A stretch of 64,000 bases of DNA from the NCBI RefSeq assembly GCF_044891285.1, contig NZ_JAUIYO010000010.1, forward strand, positions 1 to 64,000, in the 5' to 3' direction. The first letter of the stretch is position 1; each line of letters begins with the position of its first letter. This DNA is from Pseudobacillus lumedeiriae. GTDB taxonomy: Bacteria > Bacillota > Bacilli > Bacillales > Domibacillaceae. Positions 17,048-24,772 of this stretch are shown piece by piece. The notes under the pieces were generated by a model. The model saw only the letters and a program-made list of their open reading frames with translations, did not search any database and was not told the DNA's origin. The translations under genes and the position numbers were made by a program.

Positions 17048-17170
17048 TTACTTTTTATAATTACTCTTTTCGATTACACTCAACAAGCCATCTAAAGAGG
17101 AGATCGTTCCTGCTGCCCGTTCTTTCGTCACAATCCAAGCAGATTGACGAAGTGGAGAAAATACTAGTTC
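17048..17170 (-). pseudogene. Remnant of class III aminotransferase 3' end, copy A
   Basis: Between permease 2 and permease 1, the minus strand is open for about 40 codons and ends at TAA (17048-17050). It reads LVFSPL, then IVTKER, TISSLDGLLSVIEKSN and a final Lys-Lys. The C-terminus of the intact aminotransferase at 19643-21031 reads IVIAPPL, SITKEQ, MISIFDDALSAIEKSI and ends Glu-Lys. Spacing and identities (I-TKE, IS, LS-IEKS) show common origin. No start codon, ribosome site or upstream part of the gene remains. I infer a deleted copy left by tandem duplication. Confidence 0.7.
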
Positions 17171-17175
17171 ACTTA

Positions 17176-18525
17176 TTATTGTTCGATATTCAGGGAACTT
17201 ATCTCTTTTTGGAATCCTTGCGTTTTAATCACAAGAACCATTCCACCGACGAGCATCCAACAAACACCAACTATTTGTCCAACCGTTTCCATTCCCAGCA
17301 AAATATATAGACATACACTGATCCCAAGTAAAGGAGAGACGAAATTAGTGATGAAGTGCTTTCCTTTTCTTTCGTTTCTTTTTATAAAAAACTCAATCAT
17401 GACGGATGTGTTAACAAAGATAAAACCGATGATCGCTCCGAATACAACAATAAGGAAGAAAACACTGATCGGTATGATAAGCGCCCCGATATAACCTAAT
17501 ACAGACAATAAAAAGACACTGTAAACCGGTGTTTTATATTTTGGATGTAAGTACGCAAAAGCAGCTGGCAGAACACCGTCACGCCCCATACTAAACAACA
17601 CCCTGGAACCTGAAGCCTGGCCTGCCAAAGCAGTTGCCGTTCCCGTTACAATGAGAATTACCGTTGTGACTGCAGCTAAACCGCCTCCTCCAACAGCGCT
17701 CGCGATATCATAAAAAGCGGTGTCCGTATGTTTTAATACGCCTAATTGCGATTGAATGACTGATGCAAAGTAAACTTGAATTCCAATAAGCAGCGAACTA
17801 ATCACACAAGTAATCATCGCAGCCTGTCCTACTGTTTTTCCCGATACTTTGGCATCCTCAGCCAGCGCGGTAATCCCATCAAACCCGATATAAGCAAGTA
17901 CAGCGATCGAAGCTCCCGCTATTACAGCACTCATAGAAAAGGAATCCTCCCGGTATATGCCATTTATATTCACTAAGCTCTCTATCCCTCCACTATTTGT
18001 AAGCGCATACACAGAAAACCCGACAAATAAAAGAACGCTTATCAGCTTTACGCTTAACATGATCGTATTTAAATGTGCCGTTAGCTTAGCTCCGCGATAA
18101 TTGAAGAAAGTCATTGGAATGATCAGAATGAGTAACATGAGCCATAATGGAATAAAAGGGAACAATTCCAGGGCAAATGTCGAACTTAATTTATAAATCA
18201 TCATCGGAAAAATTAAGTAGTCTAATAATATCGCCCATCCAGCGATAAATCCCAAATTCGAATTCAAGCTGTGCGTGACGTAACTATACGTAGAGCCCGC
18301 TTTTGGCACGATAGATGCCATTTTCCCATAACTTGCAGCTGTGAAAATCATAGCAATGAGACCGATAAAAACCGATAAAACTCCATGCCCTCCGGAAGAA
18401 AACGTCAATTCTCCAAATAATGATTGAGCAGAGTTAGGCGAGATAAAGATCAGGCCAAAAATGACCAAATCTCTTGTCCGCAGTACTCTTTTCAAATCTT
18501 GCTCTCCTTGATTAGCTTTGCTCAC
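17176..18525 (-). CDS. APC family amino acid permease 2
   Basis: A 449-residue APC permease, about 12 helices, near-paralogue of permease 1 with the same signatures (SYGKMASIVPKAGSTYSYV, SGSRVLFSMGRDGVLP) and the same C-terminal NIEQ. The start is GTG at 18525, chosen because AGGGAGGGAAACA precedes it and the protein then aligns with permease 1; an in-frame TTG at 18549 falls inside the leader hairpin. It follows the MBL 3 gene after a gap holding an aminotransferase remnant. Substrate is probably the amine or amino acid handled by the aminotransferase upstream. Confidence 0.92.
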   Translation of the reverse strand: MSKANQGEQDLKRVLRTRDLVIFGLIFISPNSAQSLFGELTFSSGGHGVLSVFIGLIAMIFTAASYGKMASIVPKAGSTYSYVTHSLNSNLGFIAGWAILLDYLIFPMMIYKLSSTFALELFPFIPLWLMLLILIIPMTFFNYRGAKLTAHLNTIMLSVKLISVLLFVGFSVYALTNSGGIESLVNINGIYREDSFSMSAVIAGASIAVLAYIGFDGITALAEDAKVSGKTVGQAAMITCVISSLLIGIQVYFASVIQSQLGVLKHTDTAFYDIASAVGGGGLAAVTTVILIVTGTATALAGQASGSRVLFSMGRDGVLPAAFAYLHPKYKTPVYSVFLLSVLGYIGALIIPISVFFLIVVFGAIIGFIFVNTSVMIEFFIKRNERKGKHFITNFVSPLLGISVCLYILLGMETVGQIVGVCWMLVGGMVLVIKTQGFQKEISSLNIEQ

Positions 18526-18542
18526 TGTTTCCCTCCCTGTAA

Positions 18543-18593
18543 AGAGCAATTCCAGAGAACATTCTCTTAGTCACTTTCTTCTGGAATTGCTCT
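18543..18593 (-). promoter_or_regulatory. Leader hairpin before APC permease 2
   Basis: AGAGCAATTCCAGA (18543-18556) and TCTGGAATTGCTCT (18580-18593) are perfect 14-bp inverted repeats with a 23-base loop. The 3' arm ends about 6 bases before the Shine-Dalgarno sequence of the permease gene. There is no U-tract, so it is not an ordinary terminator. Its counterpart lies at 16897-16943. Confidence 0.6.
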
Positions 18594-18640
18594 GATTTCT
18601 TTGGATACCGTACATTCCAAGTATCTATTAGACTTACTAG

Positions 18641-18677
18641 TTTCTGAGGTGAACAAACGAGGTGGGTTTAAGTATAC
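18641..18677 (-). promoter_or_regulatory. Promoter and 20-bp conserved block before APC permease 2
   Basis: TATACT (18672-18677, minus strand) is followed after 11 bases by TCGTTTGTTCACCTCAGAAA (18641-18660), identical to 17005-17024. It lies directly after the stop of aminotransferase remnant B. The permeases may therefore have their own promoter besides read-through from the upstream genes. Confidence 0.55.
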
Positions 18678-18684
18678 ATCCTCT

Positions 18685-18744
18685 TAGTTTTCACTGATGC
18701 TCTTTTCCATTGCGTCTAACGAGTCGGCAGAATTGAAATCACTC
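18685..18744 (-). pseudogene. Remnant of class III aminotransferase 3' end, copy B
   Basis: The minus strand reads about 18 codons ending DSLDAMEKSISEN and TAA (18685-18687). The intact aminotransferase ends FDDALSAIEKSICEK. The matching D-L-A-EKSI-E pattern at the very end of an open frame, in the same position relative to the permease as copy A, makes common origin likely, though the piece is short. Confidence 0.55.
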
Positions 18745-18767
18745 CTTCTTTTTTTATCATCATTCAA

Positions 18768-19628
18768 TCATGTAAATGCTGATGTAGAAACACTCTTTTT
18801 CACTGTGATCACTTGTAAATCTTTTCCGACAATCACTTCTCCACCGAATACTTCAGCTGCCTGCTGCTTTGCTTCTTCTTCAATAATATTTGGTAAAAAG
18901 TGCGTCAGAACGAGCGTTTTCACACCGGCTTCTTTGCTGATTTCGCCTGCCTGTTGAGGTGAACAATGTTCTTTCTGCAGGTTATCCCAGATCTTTTGCA
19001 ACTCAGCACTTTTGGTATTACGATACACGCCAGTTGGAGCGAGACAGGCATCCATTACAAGAATGTCCGCGCCTTTTGATAATTCGACAATCGCCGGAGT
19101 TGGTGCCGTATCACCGGATAGAACAACTGTTTTTTCCTCTATTTCAAAGCGATAGCCATACGTCAGTACGTTATGAACCATTTGAGCAGCTGAAATTTTC
19201 CACGGGAGCCCGCAGCTCACTTCACCCGACTCATCGATTTCAATAATATTTACATCTAACACACCGTTTCCTGGTCTTCCGAGTGACGTCCGATAAGTGA
19301 TATCTTCTTCAAACAGGTTGATAATCGTTTCATGGAAATGTTTCATTCCTTTTGGACCGACGACTGTTAACTTCCGGCGGCCGAGCCCCCATCCTCCCAG
19401 CAGGAATTGACCATAGCCAAACACATGATCCGAATGCAGGTGGGTCATAAACAAGTATTGAATGCTTTCCGGTGCAATACCTGCTCTCATCAGCTGTGCT
19501 GTCGTTCCTTCTCCGCAGTCAATCAAAATATGCCTATCATCAATCGTTAATACTTGTGATGGACCTGACCGTTCGAGATCCGGCCGCGGACTGCCTGTAC
19601 CAAGCATCGTTATTTTTACGTCTGCCAT
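18768..19628 (-). CDS. MBL-fold metallo-hydrolase 3
   Basis: A 286-residue two-metal hydrolase with the same motif set as MBL 2 (THLHSDH, SGDTAPTPA, LTHFLPN) and near-identical sequence over most of its length. The ATG at 19628 was chosen because AAGGAGGAATGG precedes it; it then starts 14 bp after the aminotransferase stop. A longer in-frame start at 19655 would overlap that gene. It has a C-terminal tail (KKSVSTSAFT) not in MBL 2. Being between the aminotransferase and the permeases, it belongs to the same amine or amino-acid pathway. Hydrolysis of a lactone, ester, sulfate or phosphodiester are all possible for the family. Confidence 0.88.
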   Translation of the reverse strand: MADVKITMLGTGSPRPDLERSGPSQVLTIDDRHILIDCGEGTTAQLMRAGIAPESIQYLFMTHLHSDHVFGYGQFLLGGWGLGRRKLTVVGPKGMKHFHETIINLFEEDITYRTSLGRPGNGVLDVNIIEIDESGEVSCGLPWKISAAQMVHNVLTYGYRFEIEEKTVVLSGDTAPTPAIVELSKGADILVMDACLAPTGVYRNTKSAELQKIWDNLQKEHCSPQQAGEISKEAGVKTLVLTHFLPNIIEEEAKQQAAEVFGGEVIVGKDLQVITVKKSVSTSAFT

Positions 19629-19642
19629 CTTCCCATTCCTCC

Positions 19643-21031
19643 TTACTTTTCGCAAATGCTCTTTTCAATTGCACTTAATGCGTCATCAAAAATGCTAATC
19701 ATTTCTTGTACTTGTTCTTTTGTAATGCTCAATGGCGGGGCAATCACAATCGTGTTCGATCCTTCAAATGTAACTGGCCGCACGATTAATCCTCTCTTTA
19801 AACACTCTTGCACGAGTTTCGGAGCTGCCTCTACTGAGGGATCGAAAGGAATTTCTTTTTCCCGATCTTTATATAATTCGAAAGCAGCCAACAGCCCAAT
19901 CGCTCTCGTTTTCGTTACGAAGGAATACTTTTCTTCTAAGTAGTTAAAGCCTCTCTTTAGTGCAGCTTCCATTTGCTTGGCATTCGCTACGAGATTTTCT
20001 CTTTCAATAATTTCAATATTTTTCAAAGCAACGGCACATGCAACAGGATGTCCACTGTAAGTGAATCCATGGAAGAATGGACCGTCTGACAATTCAGATA
20101 TTTCATCACGTAATGTTTCCCTAATAATAACAGCTCCCAGCTGGCTGTAAGCGCTCGTAATTCCTTTAGCGACCGTCATGATATCCGGTACAACGTTCCA
20201 ATTGTCGACTCCAAACATTTTTCCTGTGCGGCCAAACCCACAAATGACTTCATCTGTTATCATCAAAATTCCGTATTCATCACACAGATTCCGAATCGCC
20301 TGTAAGTAACCATCCGGCGGAATAAACATGCCGCCCGCTCCTTGAACAGGCTCTAAAATCACGGCGGCAACTGTCTCAGCTCCTTCTCTCTCAATCACAC
20401 CTCTTACACTGCCGGCGAAATCTGGAGCAGTTCGATCTCCGAGCTCACATTCCGTTTGAAACTTTGTTGTCGCATGAATGAATCCAGGTGCTTGTGCTGT
20501 AGCCATGTTTTGAAATTGTTCAATTCCCGTAGCGCTCGTTGCCCCAACTGTGATTCCATGATATCCACGTTTTAAACCGATAATTTTCGTACGGTTTGGC
20601 TCCCCTTTTAATTTCCAATAATGACGAACAATTTTAAAGGCTGTATCATTAGATTCAGAACCGCCCGATGTGAAGAAGCTGACATTAAGATCTCCAGGCG
20701 TCAATTCAGCAATTTTCTCCGCTAGACGGATCACTGGTTCATGCGACATTCCTTGAAAACAAGAACTGAAAGCGAGCTTTTTCATCTGTTCGCTGGCCGC
20801 TTCTACTATTTCTTCACGGCCGTGCCCAACATTGACGTTCCATAAGGAAGACATACCATCAATGTACTTGTTTCCATTGACATCCGTTAAATAAATCCCT
20901 TCCCCTTTATCAATAATGAGTGAAGGTCCATTTGCCTGATGCTGTTTAATAGCAGTCGTCGGGTGTAAAAAGTGTTTTCTATCTAATTCTCTTAACTGTT
21001 CAATACTTACGTTTTCTGTGGCGTTACTCAA
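19643..21031 (-). CDS. Class III PLP-dependent aminotransferase (omega-amino acid/amine type)
   Basis: A 462-residue fold-type I enzyme that moves an amino group from a terminal amine or omega-amino acid to pyruvate or 2-oxoglutarate. Visible features: FFTSGGSESNDTAFK (PLP phosphate binding, about residues 115-130), GYHGITVGA, the Asp of ITDEVICGFGRTG (about 255) and the PLP lysine in TVAKGITSAY (about 285). It resembles taurine-, putrescine- or beta-alanine-pyruvate aminotransferases; specificity cannot be fixed. The start is TTG with GGGAGGGATCTACA. It follows the aldehyde dehydrogenase by 54 bp, so the aldehyde product would be oxidised directly. Confidence 0.9.
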   Translation of the reverse strand: MSNATENVSIEQLRELDRKHFLHPTTAIKQHQANGPSLIIDKGEGIYLTDVNGNKYIDGMSSLWNVNVGHGREEIVEAASEQMKKLAFSSCFQGMSHEPVIRLAEKIAELTPGDLNVSFFTSGGSESNDTAFKIVRHYWKLKGEPNRTKIIGLKRGYHGITVGATSATGIEQFQNMATAQAPGFIHATTKFQTECELGDRTAPDFAGSVRGVIEREGAETVAAVILEPVQGAGGMFIPPDGYLQAIRNLCDEYGILMITDEVICGFGRTGKMFGVDNWNVVPDIMTVAKGITSAYSQLGAVIIRETLRDEISELSDGPFFHGFTYSGHPVACAVALKNIEIIERENLVANAKQMEAALKRGFNYLEEKYSFVTKTRAIGLLAAFELYKDREKEIPFDPSVEAAPKLVQECLKRGLIVRPVTFEGSNTIVIAPPLSITKEQVQEMISIFDDALSAIEKSICEK

Positions 21032-21085
21032 TGTAGATCCCTCCCGATTTATCCAATAGTGAACTAAGCTACTATCCTTTTCTTC

Positions 21086-22546
21086 TTATATAATTGTTGA
21101 AATAAATTTCTTTTCAAGAAAGTCAGACAATCCATCCGTGCCGCCTTCACGTCCCATACCGCTCTCTTTTATGCCGCCGAACGGGCCTTCTACCTGGGAC
21201 AGAACCGTATCATTTATTCCTACCATTCCGTAATCTAACGCCTCAGATACACGTACAGACCGCGATAAATCTCTTGTGAAGCAGTAAGCAGCTAACCCAT
21301 AATCGGTGTCGTTCGCTTTTGCGATTACTTCCTCTTCTGTTTTAAATGTAAAGATTGGCGCGACTGGACCGAATGTTTCATTCTCAGCAATCATCATCGT
21401 ATCGTTTACATCTGCTAAAATAGTCGGCTTATAAAAATAACCTTTTTCATGTCCTTCCACTTCTAATTTTTCACCGCCGGTGACAAGTACCGCCCCTTGC
21501 TTCACTGCATTTTCCACTTGTTCTTCTACTTTATTCAATCCAGCTTCACTGACTAACGGTCCTACGTCTACTCCCTTTTCCAATCCATTCCCTACGCGTA
21601 AAGCTTCCACTTTTTCTTTTAATAATAATAAAAATTGATCTTTAATAGATTCCTGAACGTAAATACGATTAGCAGAAATACACGTTTGTCCACAGTTTTG
21701 GAATTTACAGCGAGCGAGCTGTTCAACCGTATGTTCTAAATCAGCATCTTCAAAAATGATGAATGGCGCGTGTCCACCAAGCTCCATAGATACTCGTTTC
21801 ACTTGATCTGCCGCTTTTCGTAACAATAACTTGCCGACATTTGTTGATCCTGTAAAAGTAATTTTACGGATTCGTTTATCTGATAGCAGCGTGTCACCGA
21901 TTGTTTGAGGGTTCCCTGTGACTAAATTGATCACTCCTTTTGGAATTCCCGCTTTCTCTGCCAGCTCAAAGAATAAAATAGCGCTTCCTGGTGTCTGCTC
22001 AGCTGGTTTCAGGACAACCGTACAACCAGCAGCAAGAGCAGGGGCAAGCTTTCTGACGACCATTCCCAGCGGAAAATTCCATGGAGTAATAGCCGCTACC
22101 GGTCCAATAGGCTGTCTGATCACTTGTAATCTTCTATTCTTAACCGCTCCAGGAATCACTTCACCGGTTACACGCTTCCCTTCTTCTAGATTCCAAAGAA
22201 CGTACTCTGCCGCGTTCATCACTTCACCACGGGCCTGATGAATTGGCTTCCCCATTTCAATAGAAATATTTTTCGCGAACTCTTCAGAATTTTCAATCAT
22301 CAGTTGATATAATCGTGTGAGGATTTCCGCACGCTCTCTCCCTGTCTTAGCCGACCATTCTGGGAAAGCAGCAACCGCAGCATCGATTGCCTTCTTTGTA
22401 TCTTGTTCATCTCCAAGTGCTGCTTTTGAAACAATTTGCCCTGTAGCAGGACTGACTACATCAAAATAATCTTCAGAAACCGGGCTGATCCATTCTCCGT
22501 TAATGTATAAATTGTATGTTTTCACATCATTGATAACCGTCGTCAT
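21086..22546 (-). CDS. NAD(P)-dependent aldehyde dehydrogenase, succinate-semialdehyde type
   Basis: A 486-residue ALDH. The cofactor-binding segment includes TPWNFPLGMVVRKLAPALAAG and FTGSTNVGK; the general base Glu is in MELGGHAPF (about 257) and the catalytic Cys in FQNCGQTCISANR (about 290). The sequence is closest in style to GabD/succinate-semialdehyde dehydrogenases (VNLVTGNPQTIGD, GPFGGIKESGMGREGG). It would oxidise the semialdehyde made by the aminotransferase. It is first in the ALDH-aminotransferase-MBL-permease order, behind cassette B promoter, and divergent from ROK 2. GABA is one possible substrate among several. Confidence 0.9.
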   Translation of the reverse strand: MTTVINDVKTYNLYINGEWISPVSEDYFDVVSPATGQIVSKAALGDEQDTKKAIDAAVAAFPEWSAKTGRERAEILTRLYQLMIENSEEFAKNISIEMGKPIHQARGEVMNAAEYVLWNLEEGKRVTGEVIPGAVKNRRLQVIRQPIGPVAAITPWNFPLGMVVRKLAPALAAGCTVVLKPAEQTPGSAILFFELAEKAGIPKGVINLVTGNPQTIGDTLLSDKRIRKITFTGSTNVGKLLLRKAADQVKRVSMELGGHAPFIIFEDADLEHTVEQLARCKFQNCGQTCISANRIYVQESIKDQFLLLLKEKVEALRVGNGLEKGVDVGPLVSEAGLNKVEEQVENAVKQGAVLVTGGEKLEVEGHEKGYFYKPTILADVNDTMMIAENETFGPVAPIFTFKTEEEVIAKANDTDYGLAAYCFTRDLSRSVRVSEALDYGMVGINDTVLSQVEGPFGGIKESGMGREGGTDGLSDFLEKKFISTII

Positions 22547-22606
22547 CTCGACACTCCCTTTACTTATTCTGTTTTTCTTTGAGAATCACACTACACCTTT
22601 CATTCT

Positions 22607-22660
22607 CGTAAACGCTTCCCTAATTACTGTTATTGTAAATGTTCCTTCCATTTTAGTCAA
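22607..22660 (-). promoter_or_regulatory. Sigma-A promoter with cre-like site, cassette B
   Basis: -35 TTGACT (22655-22660), 17-bp spacer, -10 TACAAT (22632-22637), then GGGAAGCGTTTACG (22607-22620), a weaker cre-like match. Homology with cassette A runs from the cre through the T-rich stretch beyond the -35. It drives the aldehyde dehydrogenase operon. Confidence 0.8.
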
Positions 22661-22805
22661 AAGTTTTTTCTGAAAATTAGAAAAATAGTCTATTAAATTA
22701 GATTTATAAATTTTTCTCGTATACTTCTTCTCAATTTGAAATAAAGATCTCTTTATTTTTATGCTTCTTTGTATAAATCATTATCCTCTATATGATCAAG
22801 CTGCA

Positions 22806-22820
22806 TGAAAGCGTTATACT
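22806..22820 (+). promoter_or_regulatory. Candidate -10 and cre-like site for ROK 2
   Basis: TGAAAGCGTTATAC (22806-22819) resembles a cre site and overlaps TATACT (22815-22820), a possible -10 about 43 bp before the ROK 2 start. No clear -35 is visible. The rest of the 316-bp gap 22547-22862 is AT-rich apart from cassette B. Confidence 0.4.
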
Positions 22821-22862
22821 AAATAACATAGATATCTATACGAATCAAAATGGAGGATACAA

Positions 22863-24092
22863 ATGATTAAGCAATTTACCGGTATTCTTTCACAAAAAGA
22901 TAAAAGTTTAAAAGAATTATATAGCCTCATTACCGAACATGGGCCTGTTTCTAGAACCGATTTAGTAAAATATACAGGCATCAAGCAGACAACGTGCTTT
23001 CGGCTGATTGATGAGCTGATCCAAAGTGAACTTGTTATTGAAAGCGGGTACGGACAATCAAGCGGCGGCCGTAAACCAATTATGTACGAAGTGAAAGTCG
23101 ATGCTTATTACGTGATAGGAATAGATATTTCAACCACACACACGAAAGTTTTATTAATGGATCTTGCTTTCTCCATCATTGATGAGGAAAGCTTGACGAT
23201 GGATGAAACAACTACTCCTGACGTTGTCATTGAGTTTATTGTTTCCTGTATTCATACGATGCTGCAGCGTCAAAGGCTCACAATGAACGATATATTGGGA
23301 GCAGGAATTGGAGCGATCGGTCCATTAGATCGCGAAAAAGGCATGATCTTAAATCCAATTTTTCCATCACCCGGCTGGAAAGACGTTCACTTGTGCCAAA
23401 TCTTAAGTGAAAAACTAAACATCAAAACAGTGTTGGAATATGGATCGAATACCGCGACACTTGCGGAATACCAGCAGGATGCATTTAAAAAATACCAGAA
23501 TGTGATTAATATTCTAAAAGGAGATGGCATCCGTAACGGACTGATTATAGATGGGCATCTTGTTCAAGGGGCCGATAAATTGGGAGCATTCGGCCAAGGT
23601 CATATGATTGTAGACATCCATGGAAGAAAGTGTGTTTGTGGCGCCTATGGATGTATCCATGCTTACTCGTCTATCCCGGCGATTCAAAGCGAAATTGTCA
23701 AAGGACTTAAACGCGGCTACCCTTCCGTCCTTCGTGAATGGAGAATAAACATTGAAGAGATTACTTTCGAAGAGATTTGTCAGGCGGTCAATGAAGGAGA
23801 TCATTTTGCCCGGCAGATCATAGAGGATGCTGCCTATTACTCCGGGATCGGCCTTGCTAATTTAGTCCATATGTTTTTCCCCGAATTAATTATTTTAAAT
23901 GGTCCTCTTTACACCAAAATGGATTTGTATTATCACACTGTCATAGAAACAGCCCAGAATCGTTTGAAGGCCATCTATCCAAATCATGAAATTGTTTTCA
24001 GCAAGGGCTTACTTGGTGAAAATGCTAGTGCAATCGGGGCTGGCAGAATGTTGCTACACTATTATTTAACAGATCGCAGCACCATTTTTTAA
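22863..24092 (+). CDS. ROK family transcriptional regulator 2
   Basis: A 409-residue paralogue of ROK 1 with identical layout: helix-turn-helix (SRTDLVKYTGIKQTTCFRLIDELI), SSGGRKP hinge, GIDISTTHTKVLLM, and the zinc motif C-V-C-G-AYGC-I-HAY. The kinase catalytic Asp is again missing (EYGSNTATLAE). It is divergent from the aldehyde dehydrogenase operon and is its likely regulator. Loss of the kinase residue in both copies suggests the ligand is bound, not phosphorylated, and may not be a sugar. Start ATG follows GGAGGATACAA. The chromate-transporter pair follows on the same strand after 86 bp. Confidence 0.92.
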   Translation: MIKQFTGILSQKDKSLKELYSLITEHGPVSRTDLVKYTGIKQTTCFRLIDELIQSELVIESGYGQSSGGRKPIMYEVKVDAYYVIGIDISTTHTKVLLMDLAFSIIDEESLTMDETTTPDVVIEFIVSCIHTMLQRQRLTMNDILGAGIGAIGPLDREKGMILNPIFPSPGWKDVHLCQILSEKLNIKTVLEYGSNTATLAEYQQDAFKKYQNVINILKGDGIRNGLIIDGHLVQGADKLGAFGQGHMIVDIHGRKCVCGAYGCIHAYSSIPAIQSEIVKGLKRGYPSVLREWRINIEEITFEEICQAVNEGDHFARQIIEDAAYYSGIGLANLVHMFFPELIILNGPLYTKMDLYYHTVIETAQNRLKAIYPNHEIVFSKGLLGENASAIGAGRMLLHYYLTDRSTIF

Positions 24093-24178
24093 ATTTTTTA
24101 ACAACTTATAACCAAAATGGATAAAAGAGTGTTATACTGGAATCAGCATTAAAAAAGAGAACGTAAAGAGGTGTGCAA

Positions 24179-24772
24179 ATGACAAATAACTGGAAATTGC
24201 TTTCAGACATATTTTTCACCTTTTTAAAAATCGGGCCGATCACATTTGGCGGCGGTTATGCGATGATTCCAATCATTGAAAGAGAAGTAGCCATAAAAAA
24301 GAAATGGATCGAAACGAAAGAGATCACCGATGTTGTTGCTCTAGCAGGATCGGCTCCTGGAGCAATGGCTATTAATTCAGCTACATTTGTCGGGTATCGG
24401 ATTGCAGGTATAAGCGGGGCGATTGCCGCATTAATTGGTGTCTTGCTGCCGACGTTTCTTATTGTCATCATGCTTAGCATATTTTATCTGTATTTTAAAG
24501 ATACTCCGATCGTAGAAGCTGCTTTTCATGGAATCGGGCCAGCTGTTGTAGCTCTTATTTGTCTAGCGGCTTATAAAATTGCGCCAACAGCGATCATTGA
24601 TAAAACGACACTGTCTGTAGCTGGATTGACTGTTTTACTTTTACTTTTTCTTCATGTTCATCCTTTTCTCATTATTCTTAGTGGAATATTTGCTGGAATT
24701 TTCCTCGTTAAAATAAGAACATGGCTCGGCTATAAGACAAAGCTCGATGGATATGAAAAGAAGGCTGGGTGA
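24179..24772 (+). CDS. Chromate transporter family protein, N-type half
   Basis: A 197-residue membrane protein with one CHR domain, about six helices. The domain opens with KIGPITFGGGYAMIPIIEREV and contains GSAPGAMAINSATFVGYR. Short single-domain CHR proteins work as pairs encoded side by side, as here. The ATG at 24179 is preferred: AGAGGTG sits six bases before it and includes the alternative GTG at 24173. CHR proteins export chromate or carry other oxyanions. The neighbourhood gives no sign of metal resistance, so the substrate may be different. Confidence 0.9.
   Translation: MTNNWKLLSDIFFTFLKIGPITFGGGYAMIPIIEREVAIKKKWIETKEITDVVALAGSAPGAMAINSATFVGYRIAGISGAIAALIGVLLPTFLIVIMLSIFYLYFKDTPIVEAAFHGIGPAVVALICLAAYKIAPTAIIDKTTLSVAGLTVLLLLFLHVHPFLIILSGIFAGIFLVKIRTWLGYKTKLDGYEKKAG

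Noticed and set aside
10739..19628. Calling the three MBL proteins RNase Z
   Set aside because: They share the metal motifs, but three copies lie inside catabolic clusters and no clear tRNA-binding arm is visible.
23514..23804. 96-codon minus-strand frame inside ROK 2
   Set aside because: Antisense shadow with no ribosome site or recognisable domain.
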